DNA of 64,000 bases. It comes from Pseudomonas sp. dw_358 (GTDB taxonomy: Bacteria > Pseudomonadota > Gammaproteobacteria > Pseudomonadales > Pseudomonadaceae). The position numbers were made by a program, and so were the translations under genes. Of this stretch, positions 8,624 through 17,063 are shown piece after piece. Position 1 is the stretch's first letter, and the number at the start of each line of letters is the position of its first letter. Under the pieces are notes generated by a model. It did no database searches and was not told the DNA's origin. It was given only the letters and a program-made list of their open reading frames with translations. The stretch lies in contig NZ_JAAVUX010000007.1 of NCBI RefSeq assembly GCF_018449655.1, positions 124,001 through 188,000 of the forward strand, given 5' to 3'.

Positions 8624-9529
8624 TCAAACCGCCCCCTGGACCAGCCAGCGAACCACCTTGGCCAAGTCCGATGACGCCGGCGGCTCATGGGCGGTCAGCA
8701 GATAAAAACCGGCCTCGGTGGCCAGCCGGTAGCGGGTGCTCAAGGCGCGCACCAGGCTGCCGTTCGCCAACGCATCCGCCACCAGCACCGGTGGCACCAG
8801 CGCCACGCCCAGCCCGCGCTCGGCCGCCTCGATGGCCAGGCTGGTCTGGGAAACGGTCTGGACGCGAGAGGTCCATCCAGGGCAGTCGAACACGGTGAAC
8901 CATTTGGACCAGTTGTCGTGAGAGTCGGCGATCAAGGGCGCGTCATGGGCAAGATCGGCAGGTGTCTTCCAGCGGTGCCGCTTTTTTACCGGCGCCGAGC
9001 ACACGGCGATGGCGTCACCCTCGTGCAGCCGTTGCGCGTGACAACCCTCAAAAGGCGGCGCACCCCAGCGGATGGCCATGTCCACGGCATGCGGGCCGTG
9101 CAGTGCACGTTGTTGATTGGAGGCATCGATCATGATCGACACGTCGGGCTCGGCTTCGTTGAACTGCGCCAGTTTGGGGATGAGCCAGCGGCTGGCGAAG
9201 GCCGGTGTCGTGCTCAGCGTCAGCGCTGCGCCGGATGCGTATGGCGCTGTGAGGTCGCGTGTGGCTTCGTTGATCAGGCCGAGGGCCAGTTGCACCTTGC
9301 TGAAAAACCCGTGGGCATGAGGGTGCAAGCGCGTGCCACGGGCCAGGCGCTGAAACAATTCCATGCCCAGCTTTTGCTCCATGAGGCGCACCTGCTGGGC
9401 CACGGCACCGGTGGTCAGGTGCAGCTCGTCGGCTGCCGCGCGAAAACTGCCCAGGCGGGCCGTGGCCTCGAACGCCACCAGTTGGCCGATCAGGGCATGA
9501 CCCGAGACCGATGTGGGCGATTTTGCCAT
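8624..9529 (-). CDS. LysR-family transcriptional regulator (GcvA-like)
   Basis: A 301-residue regulator. Residues about 13-72 form the LysR winged HTH (LVAFEATARLGSFRAAADELHLTTGAVAQQVRLMEQ), with TTGAVAQQVR as the recognition helix, followed by a periplasmic-binding-type effector domain. The helix and the later AIRWG, GLGVALVPP segments resemble the GcvA/AmpR branch. It is divergent from an SDR gene across 119 bases, the usual LysR arrangement, so that SDR is the likely target. The inducer is unknown. Confidence 0.92.
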   Translation of the reverse strand: MAKSPTSVSGHALIGQLVAFEATARLGSFRAAADELHLTTGAVAQQVRLMEQKLGMELFQRLARGTRLHPHAHGFFSKVQLALGLINEATRDLTAPYASGAALTLSTTPAFASRWLIPKLAQFNEAEPDVSIMIDASNQQRALHGPHAVDMAIRWGAPPFEGCHAQRLHEGDAIAVCSAPVKKRHRWKTPADLAHDAPLIADSHDNWSKWFTVFDCPGWTSRVQTVSQTSLAIEAAERGLGVALVPPVLVADALANGSLVRALSTRYRLATEAGFYLLTAHEPPASSDLAKVVRWLVQGAV

Positions 9530-9648
9530 TGAGAAGTTGTCCGTCAGCCTGCAGTTTTTCTACATCCTCACACAAAAGTGATCACTGGCGCACCTCTGCG
9601 CAGCCGCCTAGATTGTTCAGGTCCTCATTGTGCACAGGAATCCGCGTC

Positions 9649-10353
9649 ATGACCGAGCAAAAAGTCGCCCTCATCATCGCCGGTGGCAGTGGCATGGGCG
9701 CTGCCGCCGCGCGCCACCTGGCCGCCGATGGCTTCGAGGTGGGCATTCTGTCGTCGTCCGGCAAGGGCGAGGCCCTGGCCCGAGAGCTGGGTGGCCTCGG
9801 CGTGACCGGCTCCAACCAATCCACGGCCGACATTGCCCGGCTGGTGGACGCCGCCAGCGAGCGCTGGGGCCGTATCGATGTGTTGGTCAACAGCGCCGGG
9901 CACGGGCCGCGCGCGCCGATTCTGGAGATTTCCGATGACGATTGGCATCGAGGGATGGAGGTCTATCTGCTCAATGTGATTCGCGCGACCCGGCTGGTCA
10001 CGCCCCTGATGCAACAGCAGAAAGGCGGCGCGATCATCAATATTTCTTCGGCCTGGACGTTTGAACCCACGGACCTGTTCCCCACCTCGGCGGTCTTTCG
10101 CGCAGGGCTGGCGTCGTTTACCAAAATCTTCACTCAGACCTATGCGGGCGACAACATTCGCATGAACAACGTATTGCCCGGCTGGATCGACAGCCTGCCC
10201 GCCACCGAGGCGCGTCGCGACGGTGTGCCGCTCAAGCGCTATGGCACTCGCGAGGAAGTGGCCGCCACCATCGCGTTCCTCGCCTCGCCGGGCGCCGCCT
10301 ACATCACCGGGCAGAACCTGCGGGTGGACGGCGGCGTGACAAGGTCGGTCTGA
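9649..10353 (+). CDS. SDR-family protein lacking the usual Tyr-x-x-x-Lys pair
   Basis: A 234-residue Rossmann-fold protein of the short-chain dehydrogenase family. The nucleotide-binding GGSGMGAA (residues 12-19), the NSAGHGP segment and the catalytic serine region INISSAW are present. At the place where SDRs have YxxxK the sequence reads TSAVFRAGL, so the Tyr and Lys are replaced by Ser and Arg. NAD(P) binding is likely, but the usual proton relay is missing. The ATG at 9649 has AGGAA upstream. It is divergent from a LysR gene, its likely regulator. The reaction is unknown. Confidence 0.85.
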   Translation: MTEQKVALIIAGGSGMGAAAARHLAADGFEVGILSSSGKGEALARELGGLGVTGSNQSTADIARLVDAASERWGRIDVLVNSAGHGPRAPILEISDDDWHRGMEVYLLNVIRATRLVTPLMQQQKGGAIINISSAWTFEPTDLFPTSAVFRAGLASFTKIFTQTYAGDNIRMNNVLPGWIDSLPATEARRDGVPLKRYGTREEVAATIAFLASPGAAYITGQNLRVDGGVTRSV

Positions 10354-10476
10354 AATGGCAGGCAACGCGCCTTGACCCTGCGCCCCCCGTGCACGACGTC
10401 CTCGGTGAACGTTCTTTTATCCGAGAGCGGCCTGCACGCTGCCTGGCCAACCCTGGAATCTCCGATAGGCTGCCTG

Positions 10477-10776
10477 TTACGCCCGGGAGGCCAGCGCCGT
10501 GCGATGGCCCGGCACACGTCGCACCATCCAGGCAAACAGCCACAGCCCCAGGTGGACGACGCCCAGGGTCAGCAACCCGGCCTCAAAAAAGATCAGGCCC
10601 AGCAACACCGCGTCCATCCGGCCGGTGGTGTCCGACAGCGCATTGAATAGAATCAACGCGCCCAAGGCACTCGATAACGCCAGCGGAATCAGACGAAAGA
10701 CTTGCGCCACTTTCCAATAGGGCTTGGGTTGGAACCACTCAGGGCAATCCAGGAGAAACTTCAAGATGTCGCGCAT
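10477..10776 (-). CDS. Small inner-membrane protein (99 aa)
   Basis: A 99-residue protein starting MRDILKFLLDCPEWFQPKPYW, with two or more hydrophobic segments (about 28-48 and 57-84) and a basic C-terminus. I do not recognise a named family. GGAGCGG lies 8 bases upstream of the ATG at 10776, supporting this start over a longer frame. It is divergent from thiM, with 240 bases between the two starts, and convergent with the SDR gene. Confidence 0.7.
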   Translation of the reverse strand: MRDILKFLLDCPEWFQPKPYWKVAQVFRLIPLALSSALGALILFNALSDTTGRMDAVLLGLIFFEAGLLTLGVVHLGLWLFAWMVRRVPGHRTALASRA

Positions 10777-11016
10777 GCTTCGCCGCTCCGAGGGTAGAAA
10801 ATGTGATCGCTCGCAGGGGGCCCGTACTGCTGAACCTGTGCCTTTGAACCTGGCTGTTATGAACATCTGGCCATCAGTTTGGTTCAGAATTTGTGACACG
10901 CAAGTACATCGCCACTATCATTCTCAAAAGCTATCAGCCTGAGAAAAACTTATCGATTTACGAATCACCCCTCCCCGGCAAATACTCGAGCGTCCCCATC
11001 ACCGTCGAGTCCTTCC

Positions 11017-11799
11017 ATGCAAGAGCTATCATGGGCATCCCCCAGCGTTCGCCAGACTTTGGCGGCGCTTAAAAAATCTCCCCCCTTCGTCTACGGCCAG
11101 ACCAATTACATCGCCGCCAACCTGAGCGCCAATATTCTGCTGGCCGTAGGTGCCGGACCGGCCATCGGTGCCGCCATGGACTGGCCGCGCTGCTTCGGCG
11201 CCGGCGCCAACGCCATGTGGCTCAACACCGCCGCGCTGATGAGCAGCGGCCCGGAAGCGATCTGGACAGCCGCCGAATCCGCTGAAAAGGCCGGCACTCC
11301 CTGGGTGCTGGACCCGGTGGCCATGGGTGCCGGCGCGCCGGAATACGATCATGTGGTGCGCAAGCTCCTCACCTTTCACCCCACGGTGATCCGCGGCAAC
11401 GCCAGTGAACTGATCGGCCTGGCCGGTGGCAGCGGCGGCGGCAAGGGCGTGGAGACCACCGCCAGTTCCGATGACGCCTTGGCCTTCATCAAGCAACTCG
11501 CGGTGGACACGGGCGCCATCGTTGCGGTCAGCGGGCCGGTCGACTACATCACCGACGGCACCACGGTCTATGCCGTCAAGGGCGGCGACGTGCGCCTGAC
11601 GCAGGTCACGGGTGCCGGTTGCAGCCTGGGCGCCTTGATTGCCGCCATGCTGGCCAACGCCGATGACCCCCTGCTGGCCGCCGCCGCCGCCCACGCGATC
11701 TATGCGGTGGCGGCCGAGCGTGCCTCGGGCGCGGTGGGCACGGCATCCTTCGCCATGGCCTTCGTCGACCAGCTGTCGCTGCTGGACCCTGCTGAATAA
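11017..11799 (+). CDS. thiM: Hydroxyethylthiazole kinase
   Basis: A 260-residue cytoplasmic kinase that phosphorylates 4-methyl-5-(2-hydroxyethyl)thiazole (HET) to HET-P. QTNYIAANLSANILLAVGAGPAIG at the N-terminus, VLDPVAMGAG in the middle, IRGNASELIGLAGG and the C-terminal VTGAGCSLGALIA with the conserved Cys match ThiM. In most bacteria it serves thiamine salvage with ThiD and ThiE. Here neither is adjacent; instead it heads an operon with a flavin monooxygenase, rhodanese, amidase and phosphatase, with 23 bases to the next gene. I find no intact TPP riboswitch upstream. This context suggests a role in thiazole breakdown. Confidence 0.95.
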   Translation: MQELSWASPSVRQTLAALKKSPPFVYGQTNYIAANLSANILLAVGAGPAIGAAMDWPRCFGAGANAMWLNTAALMSSGPEAIWTAAESAEKAGTPWVLDPVAMGAGAPEYDHVVRKLLTFHPTVIRGNASELIGLAGGSGGGKGVETTASSDDALAFIKQLAVDTGAIVAVSGPVDYITDGTTVYAVKGGDVRLTQVTGAGCSLGALIAAMLANADDPLLAAAAAHAIYAVAAERASGAVGTASFAMAFVDQLSLLDPAE

Positions 11800-11822
11800 T
11801 CCACCCGTAAAGGAGTCCCGAC

Positions 11823-13175
11823 ATGGCCAAGCGCCGGATGCACCTCGCCGCCTTCATGAACGCCGGAGCCCAGGGCACCATCGGCTGGCGCCACCCGGAC
11901 GCGTCGGGGCAGTTTCTCTCGGCCGCGTATTATGCCGACATCGCCCGCACGCTGGAGCGGGCCTGCTTTGACATGGCTTTCATTCCCGATTCGCTGGCGA
12001 TGCCGCGCAGCCTGGGCGGCAGCTTCGACCCGGCCGTGCGCTGGGGCAGCGGCACGCCGCGGCTGGACCCGATGCCGGTGCTGTCGATCATGGCGGCCGC
12101 CACCACCCACCTGGGGCTGGCGGCAACGGTTTCCACCGGGTATCACCAGCCGTTCAACCTGGCCCGAGCGTTTTCCAGCCTTGATCATTTGAGCGGCGGG
12201 CGCGCGGCGTGGAACGTGGTCACCAGTTTCCAGGACGCCGAAGCGCAGAACTTCGGCGAAGCACGCCTGCCACCTCGGGACGCGCGTTATGCCAAGGCCG
12301 AGGAGTTTCTCAAGGTGACCGCGCAGCTATGGGACAGCTGGGGCGACGACAGTCTGGTGATGGACAAGGCCAGTGGCGTGTTCGGCCGACCCGAGACGGT
12401 CAAGGCCACCGACCATGTCGGTGAATACTTCAAGGTCCAGGGCCCGCTGGGCGTGCCCCGCTCGCCCCAGGGTTACCCGGTGATCGTGCAGGCCGGCTCA
12501 TCGCCGGCCGGTCGCGATTTTGCCGCGCGCTGGGCCGATGTGATCTTCTGCAGCCACGAATCCCTGGAGACCGCCGTCGCGTTTTATGCCGACATGAAAG
12601 CGCGGGCGGCTCGCCATGGTCGCGATCCTGACCAACTGAAAGTCCTCCCCGCAGCCACCACGGTGATCGGCGACACCGCCGAGGACGCCCTGGCCAGGCA
12701 CCGCGCCTATGAAAACCTGGTAGAACCCGAAGCGGGCCTGTCGCGGCTCTCTTACCACGTTAACGTCGACCTCTCGCGCTATGACCTCGACGGCCCGATG
12801 CCATCGCTCGAAGAGGTCGGCGTCGAGGGGCATTACCGCGAAGTCCTGGAGTTTGCCGAGCGCGAGAAACTGTCCCTGCGCGAGATCGGCAAATGGTACG
12901 GCGCGCGCAACGAGGGCGACATGATCGGCACCCCCGAGCAGATCGCCGACCGTATGGAGTTGTGGATGGACAGCGGCGCGGCGGATGGCTTCATGATTCA
13001 GGCCACCCACCTGCCGGCGGCCTTCGAAGACTTCGCCCAGCGGGTGGTGCCGATCCTCCAGCAACGCGGCCTGATGCGCGAAGCCTACAGCGGCCAGACT
13101 CTGCGTGAACATCTCGGCCTGACGCGCCCGGAACGGGGCGAGTGGCGCCGCCGTGCGCTGGAGACCACACCATGA
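11823..13175 (+). CDS. LLM-class flavin-dependent monooxygenase (NtaA/SnaA/DszA family)
   Basis: A 450-residue bacterial-luciferase-like TIM-barrel monooxygenase. HLAAFMNAGAQGTIGWRHP near the N-terminus, the LDPMPVLSIMAAATTHLGLAATVST segment, GRAAWNVVTS and the QAGSSPAGRDFAA motif are the pattern of the NtaA/SnaA/DszA group. These FMNH2-dependent two-component enzymes cleave C-S or C-N bonds, as DszA does for dibenzothiophene sulfone. No dedicated flavin reductase lies in this operon, so one encoded elsewhere must supply FMNH2. The gene starts 23 bases after thiM with AAAGGAG upstream and overlaps the rhodanese start by 4 bases. Oxidative opening of a thiazole is a plausible reaction, by inference. 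Confidence 0.9.
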   Translation: MAKRRMHLAAFMNAGAQGTIGWRHPDASGQFLSAAYYADIARTLERACFDMAFIPDSLAMPRSLGGSFDPAVRWGSGTPRLDPMPVLSIMAAATTHLGLAATVSTGYHQPFNLARAFSSLDHLSGGRAAWNVVTSFQDAEAQNFGEARLPPRDARYAKAEEFLKVTAQLWDSWGDDSLVMDKASGVFGRPETVKATDHVGEYFKVQGPLGVPRSPQGYPVIVQAGSSPAGRDFAARWADVIFCSHESLETAVAFYADMKARAARHGRDPDQLKVLPAATTVIGDTAEDALARHRAYENLVEPEAGLSRLSYHVNVDLSRYDLDGPMPSLEEVGVEGHYREVLEFAEREKLSLREIGKWYGARNEGDMIGTPEQIADRMELWMDSGAADGFMIQATHLPAAFEDFAQRVVPILQQRGLMREAYSGQTLREHLGLTRPERGEWRRRALETTP

Positions 13176-14026
13176 GTGTCGCGGATCCACGGGTGTCCGC
13201 GCAGTGGTTGCGCGAGCACCTGGACGACATGAACCTGGTCGTGCTGGACGCCCGCATCCATCGCGGTGTCGATGCTCAGGGGGCAAGCTTGTATGCCAGC
13301 GGGCGCAACGACTTCGAGCAATCCGGGCATATTCCCGGGGCCGGCTTTGCCGATCTGTTCGGCGGGTTCTCTGCGGCCGACGGGCGCTTTCTGTTCACCC
13401 GGCCCACAGCCGCGCAGCTGCAGGCCGAGCTGCAACGGCTGGGTGTACACGAGCGCAGCCATGTGGTGGTGTATGACTCGCTCAACGGCGTCTGGGCCGC
13501 CCGGGTCTGGTGGCTGTTGCTGGCGTATGGGCAGGCCAGGGTCAGTGTGTTGGATGGCGGCCTCGCGCAGTGGCAAGCCGCCGGCGGCGGGCTGGCCTTC
13601 GGCCAGGCCGCGCCGGTGGTACCGGGCGATGCGTGCAGTCAGGAAATTGCCGGGCGCTTTGTCGACCTGGCCGAGGTCAAGGCCTGGCTCCGGCAGCCGG
13701 GTGACGGGCAACTGGTCTGCGCCCTGCGCGGCAGTGAATACGCGGCCGGACACATCCCCGGCAGCTTGAGCCTGCCCTATGCCGACTGGCTCGATGAGCA
13801 GGGACGGCTGGACGTGCACAAAGTCCATGAAACCACGAGCGCCCTGAACGTCGCCCCCAATGCCGAACTGACCCTGTACTGCGGCGGGGGCGTCAACGCC
13901 TGCGGCCTGGCACTCGGGCTGCTGGCCGCCGGTCATGCCGTCGAGCACCTGCATGTGTACGACGGCTCGCTGAATGAATGGCGCGCTCACCCCGAACTGC
14001 CCCTGGTGAGTGGAGCGCAACCGTGA
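13172..14026 (+). CDS. Rhodanese-type sulfurtransferase, two domains
   Basis: A 284-residue tandem rhodanese. The first domain (about 1-135) has SGHIPGAGFADLF and an active loop reading DSLNGV, without cysteine, as in the inactive half of thiosulfate or mercaptopyruvate sulfurtransferases. The second domain carries AAGHIPGSLSLPY and the active loop CGGGVNA with the catalytic C237. It would carry a persulfide and pass sulfur to an acceptor. The ATG overlaps the monooxygenase stop (ATGA) and its own stop overlaps the amidase start. In this operon it is the natural acceptor for sulfur released by the monooxygenase. Confidence 0.92.
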   Translation: MSVADPRVSAQWLREHLDDMNLVVLDARIHRGVDAQGASLYASGRNDFEQSGHIPGAGFADLFGGFSAADGRFLFTRPTAAQLQAELQRLGVHERSHVVVYDSLNGVWAARVWWLLLAYGQARVSVLDGGLAQWQAAGGGLAFGQAAPVVPGDACSQEIAGRFVDLAEVKAWLRQPGDGQLVCALRGSEYAAGHIPGSLSLPYADWLDEQGRLDVHKVHETTSALNVAPNAELTLYCGGGVNACGLALGLLAAGHAVEHLHVYDGSLNEWRAHPELPLVSGAQP

Positions 14027-15435
14027 ACGATACCGATTTGCTGCGCCTGGACGCCCACCAGCTGAGCCACGCCTACGCCGCTGGCGAGCTGGACCCCGAG
14101 ACCGTCGCCGAAGCGGTGCTCAAGGCGGCCGAACGGGCCGGGCAAGCGTATAACGCGACGACCTCGCTTAACGCCGACGACGCGCTGGCCGCCGCCCGGG
14201 CCAGCGCCGAACGCTGGCGAGCGGGCACCCCGCGTGGCGCCCTTGACGGCGTGCCGATCACCTTCAAGGACAGTTTCAATGTCGCCGGACTGCCGCGTTG
14301 GCATGGCTCGGCGGTCAATACCGGAGCAGTCTCCGGCGCCGACTGCGCACCGGTAAAGCGCGCACGGGAAGCTGGCATGAGCGTCATCGGCAAGACCTCG
14401 ATGCCCGATTACGGCTTGCTGATGTCCGGCCTCAGCTCCCACTCCGGCATCGTCCGCAACCCTTGGAACCCGACCCATAACACCTCGGGATCGAGTGCCG
14501 GTGCGGCGGCCTGCCTGGCGGCGGGCGTAGCACCGCTGGCGTTGGGCACCGACATGGTCGGCTCGGTACGGTTGCCGGCGGCGGTCTGCGGCCTGGTGGC
14601 GATCCATGCCACCCAGGGCCGCGTCGCCTACGACCCGCCTGGCAACTATCGCGGTGCCGGGCCTATGGCCCGCACCGTGGCCGACGCGGCGGCCTTGCTG
14701 GCGGTAGTCGGGCAACATGATCGCAGCGATCACTTTGCTCTGCCCGGCGCCTTCGTCCACGACGCACCCCCGTTCAAACAGCTGCGCGGCGTGCGCATCG
14801 CCGTGCTGCCGCGGCTGAGCCATGGCACGCCGGTGGACAGCGTCACGGCCAGGGCAGTGCAACAGCAGGCCGCCCTGCTCGGCGAACTGGACGCGGAACT
14901 GACCTGGCTGGGTGACTTCGACCTCGCGCCCGAGGACTATCAGGCGGTGTACCACGTGATGGTGCACAAGGGCCTGGCGGAGCTGTATGCGCAGCCGCCC
15001 GAGCGGCGCGCGCGGGTCTTGCCGCCGATCGGCGAGATGCTCGACGGCGCGTTGCTGCAGACCGCCCTGGAAATGGACCAGGTGCACCGCCGCATCGCCC
15101 AGGCGGTGGCCCGTCTGGAGCGTCAGCTGGCGCCCTTCGACTATGTGCTGTCACCGGCCCTGCCGGTACGGCATTTCGCGGCCGAGGCCATCAGCCCGTC
15201 ACCGGAGATGGGTGCCATGAGCCACATGGGCTTTGCCTGCTGGTTCAACCAACTGGGGCGACCGGCCGGCACGGTACCGGTCTATCAGCCCGGCGATGGT
15301 GGTTGCCCGGTCAGCGTGCAGATCGCCGGGCGGCGCTTCGACGACAGCGGTGTGCTGCAACTGATGGCCTTGCTGGAAAACCTGCGTGGCTTTGCCATCG
15401 ACTTCCCGATCGTGAGCCTGGAGGCGTGCCCATGA
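14023..15435 (+). CDS. Amidase-signature family hydrolase
   Basis: A 470-residue member of the amidase-signature family, starting at a GTG that overlaps the rhodanese stop (GTGA). The Ser-cisSer-Lys triad is visible: K82 in ITFKDSF, the cis-serine near S157 in TSGSSAGAA, and the nucleophile S181 in GTDMVGSVRLPA. The glycine-rich signature is slightly altered (DMVGS instead of DGGGS), though the nucleophile remains. Members hydrolyse linear amides. In this operon it could remove a formyl or acyl group from nitrogen after ring opening. The stop overlaps the HAD gene start. Confidence 0.9.
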   Translation: MNDTDLLRLDAHQLSHAYAAGELDPETVAEAVLKAAERAGQAYNATTSLNADDALAAARASAERWRAGTPRGALDGVPITFKDSFNVAGLPRWHGSAVNTGAVSGADCAPVKRAREAGMSVIGKTSMPDYGLLMSGLSSHSGIVRNPWNPTHNTSGSSAGAAACLAAGVAPLALGTDMVGSVRLPAAVCGLVAIHATQGRVAYDPPGNYRGAGPMARTVADAAALLAVVGQHDRSDHFALPGAFVHDAPPFKQLRGVRIAVLPRLSHGTPVDSVTARAVQQQAALLGELDAELTWLGDFDLAPEDYQAVYHVMVHKGLAELYAQPPERRARVLPPIGEMLDGALLQTALEMDQVHRRIAQAVARLERQLAPFDYVLSPALPVRHFAAEAISPSPEMGAMSHMGFACWFNQLGRPAGTVPVYQPGDGGCPVSVQIAGRRFDDSGVLQLMALLENLRGFAIDFPIVSLEACP

Positions 15436-16085
15436 AGACGCTGGTGATCTTCGACATTGACGGCACGCTGGTGGACAGCACCCGCGCCCACCACGCTTCG
15501 CTAACGGCGAGCCTAGCCGAATTCGGCCTGGACCCGCACCGTAAACCCTGGGCCGAGTACCGCCATTACACCGACTCGGGGGTGCTCGACGAATTGCTGC
15601 TGGACACCCGTCAGCAGGGCGCCAGCGCCGCCGAGTTGCAGCGTCTGGACCGCCTGAGCAGCGCCAGTTACGGGGCCATCTGCGCGGCCGAGCCGGTAGG
15701 CGAAGTGGCCGGTGCCCGGGCGCTGCTGAACGCGCTGGGCAACGCACCGGACATGCAGATTGCGTTTGCCACCGGCTCCATGCGCGGCCCCGCCCTGCTC
15801 AAGCTGGCCAGCCTCGACGTGGTACCCGACAACCTGATGACCGGGTCGGAGTTTCTCAGCCGCCAGGACATCGTGCGCGGCACCCTCGCGGGCAGCGGTG
15901 CCGAACGGGTGGTGATCCTGGGAGATGGTCGCTGGGACCAGATCACCGCGCAGGCGCTGGGGATTCCCTTTGTGGCGGTACAGACCGGGTTGTTCGTGTT
16001 TGGCGAGGGGCCGGTGTGCATCCTGGAGGACCTGACGGCGTTAACCGTCGAGGCGTTGCGTGGGTATGCGCAGCCTCTCCCGTAG
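15432..16085 (+). CDS. HAD-family phosphatase
   Basis: A 217-residue haloacid-dehalogenase-like hydrolase. Motif I is DIDGT (D8, D10), motif II lies in AFATGSM, and motif IV is ILGDGRWD. An inserted helical cap between residues about 15 and 90 marks the beta-phosphoglucomutase/phosphoglycolate phosphatase subgroup. It would dephosphorylate a small organic phosphate. It is the last gene of the thiM operon, with a 4-base overlap to the amidase. A kinase at the start and a phosphatase at the end of one operon suggest a pathway that works on phosphorylated intermediates. Confidence 0.9.
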   Translation: MKTLVIFDIDGTLVDSTRAHHASLTASLAEFGLDPHRKPWAEYRHYTDSGVLDELLLDTRQQGASAAELQRLDRLSSASYGAICAAEPVGEVAGARALLNALGNAPDMQIAFATGSMRGPALLKLASLDVVPDNLMTGSEFLSRQDIVRGTLAGSGAERVVILGDGRWDQITAQALGIPFVAVQTGLFVFGEGPVCILEDLTALTVEALRGYAQPLP

Positions 16086-16119
16086 GAGCCCTTGGGGCCA
16101 TCATGAGCTGCGCGCCCGC

Positions 16120-17007
16120 CTACGGTGACGGGAGCACTGCCCGCGCCAGCGCCAGGTAGCGCTCCACCACCGGGTTGGGGTCGCCTTCGCGCCAGACCAG
16201 GCCCACGTCCCAGGCGGCGTTGCCGTCCATCACCGGGCAAACGTTCACCGTCTCCACAAGCCCGCCAATGGGCCGCAGCGCCGATTCGTGCATCAGCCCC
16301 ACGCCGAACCCGGCCGCCACCAGGGTCAGCAAGGTCAGCGACTCGTTGACCCGGTGCATCGCCACCGGGGTGAAATCCCGCGCGGCGAAGATCGCCTGGA
16401 TTCGCCCCTCCAGCCCCGGAGCGAACTCCGGTTGCAGGCCGATGAAGGCGCGCTCGCGCACACGTGGGTCGTCAAAACCGCTCAGCGTCGACTCACCCTC
16501 GCGGGGGAAGACGAACGCCAGCCGGTCCTGAGCCACCGGGTGGCTGGACAAGCCGGGTTCCACCGGCAGGCGCACGAAACCGACGTCCAGGCTGCCGTCC
16601 TTGATCCGGCGAATCTGATGCTGGGACGAGATGTCTTCGAAGGTCAATTCCACCTGGGGAAACTCGGCCTGAAAGCGCAACAACACCCGCGACATCACCT
16701 CCACCGAGGAAAAGGTAAAGCCGATCCGCAGCCGCCCTCGCTCGCCACGCGCGGCCCGCAGCCCGTTGTCCCAGACGTAGTCGGCATGGCGCAGCACCGG
16801 CTGGATATCGGCAAGGAAGGTCCGGCCCAACGCTGTCAAGCTGGTGCCTTGGCGCCCGCGCTCGAACAGCGGCGAGCCCAGCAGGTATTCCAGGCGCTGG
16901 ATCTGCTTGCTCAAGGAAGGTTGCGAGATGCTCAGGCGACGCGACGCTTCGCCAAAATGGCACACCTCGCCGAGCACGGCGAAGGACTTGAGCAGTTCGA
17001 GGTTCAT
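16120..17007 (-). CDS. LysR-family transcriptional regulator
   Basis: A 295-residue LysR regulator. The N-terminal HTH has FGEASRRLSISQPSLSKQIQRLEYLLG (about 18-44), and the C-terminal effector domain contains DVGFVRLPVEPGL and GFGVGLMHESALRP. It resembles the CatR/BenM/TfdR side of the family in its LRIGFTFSS start of the effector domain. It faces the thiM operon end to end with a 34-base gap, so it may regulate that operon, though it does not share a divergent promoter with it. It is divergent from the GGDEF-EAL gene over a short 56-base gap. Confidence 0.92.
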   Translation of the reverse strand: MNLELLKSFAVLGEVCHFGEASRRLSISQPSLSKQIQRLEYLLGSPLFERGRQGTSLTALGRTFLADIQPVLRHADYVWDNGLRAARGERGRLRIGFTFSSVEVMSRVLLRFQAEFPQVELTFEDISSQHQIRRIKDGSLDVGFVRLPVEPGLSSHPVAQDRLAFVFPREGESTLSGFDDPRVRERAFIGLQPEFAPGLEGRIQAIFAARDFTPVAMHRVNESLTLLTLVAAGFGVGLMHESALRPIGGLVETVNVCPVMDGNAAWDVGLVWREGDPNPVVERYLALARAVLPSP

Positions 17008-17063
17008 GGGCGGCGGTCTCGAGACGGATAGCGCACAGGATAACAGGCCACTGCGATGGCCCT

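Noticed and set aside
10838..10885. Possible TPP riboswitch upstream of thiM: the stretch CCTTTGAACCTG matches the family's conserved core
   Set aside because: The CTGAGA element, the second helix and the GCGNAGGGA closing motif are missing or out of order, and the element is 130 bases or more from thiM. A covariance-model search (RF00059) would decide; a good score would reverse this.
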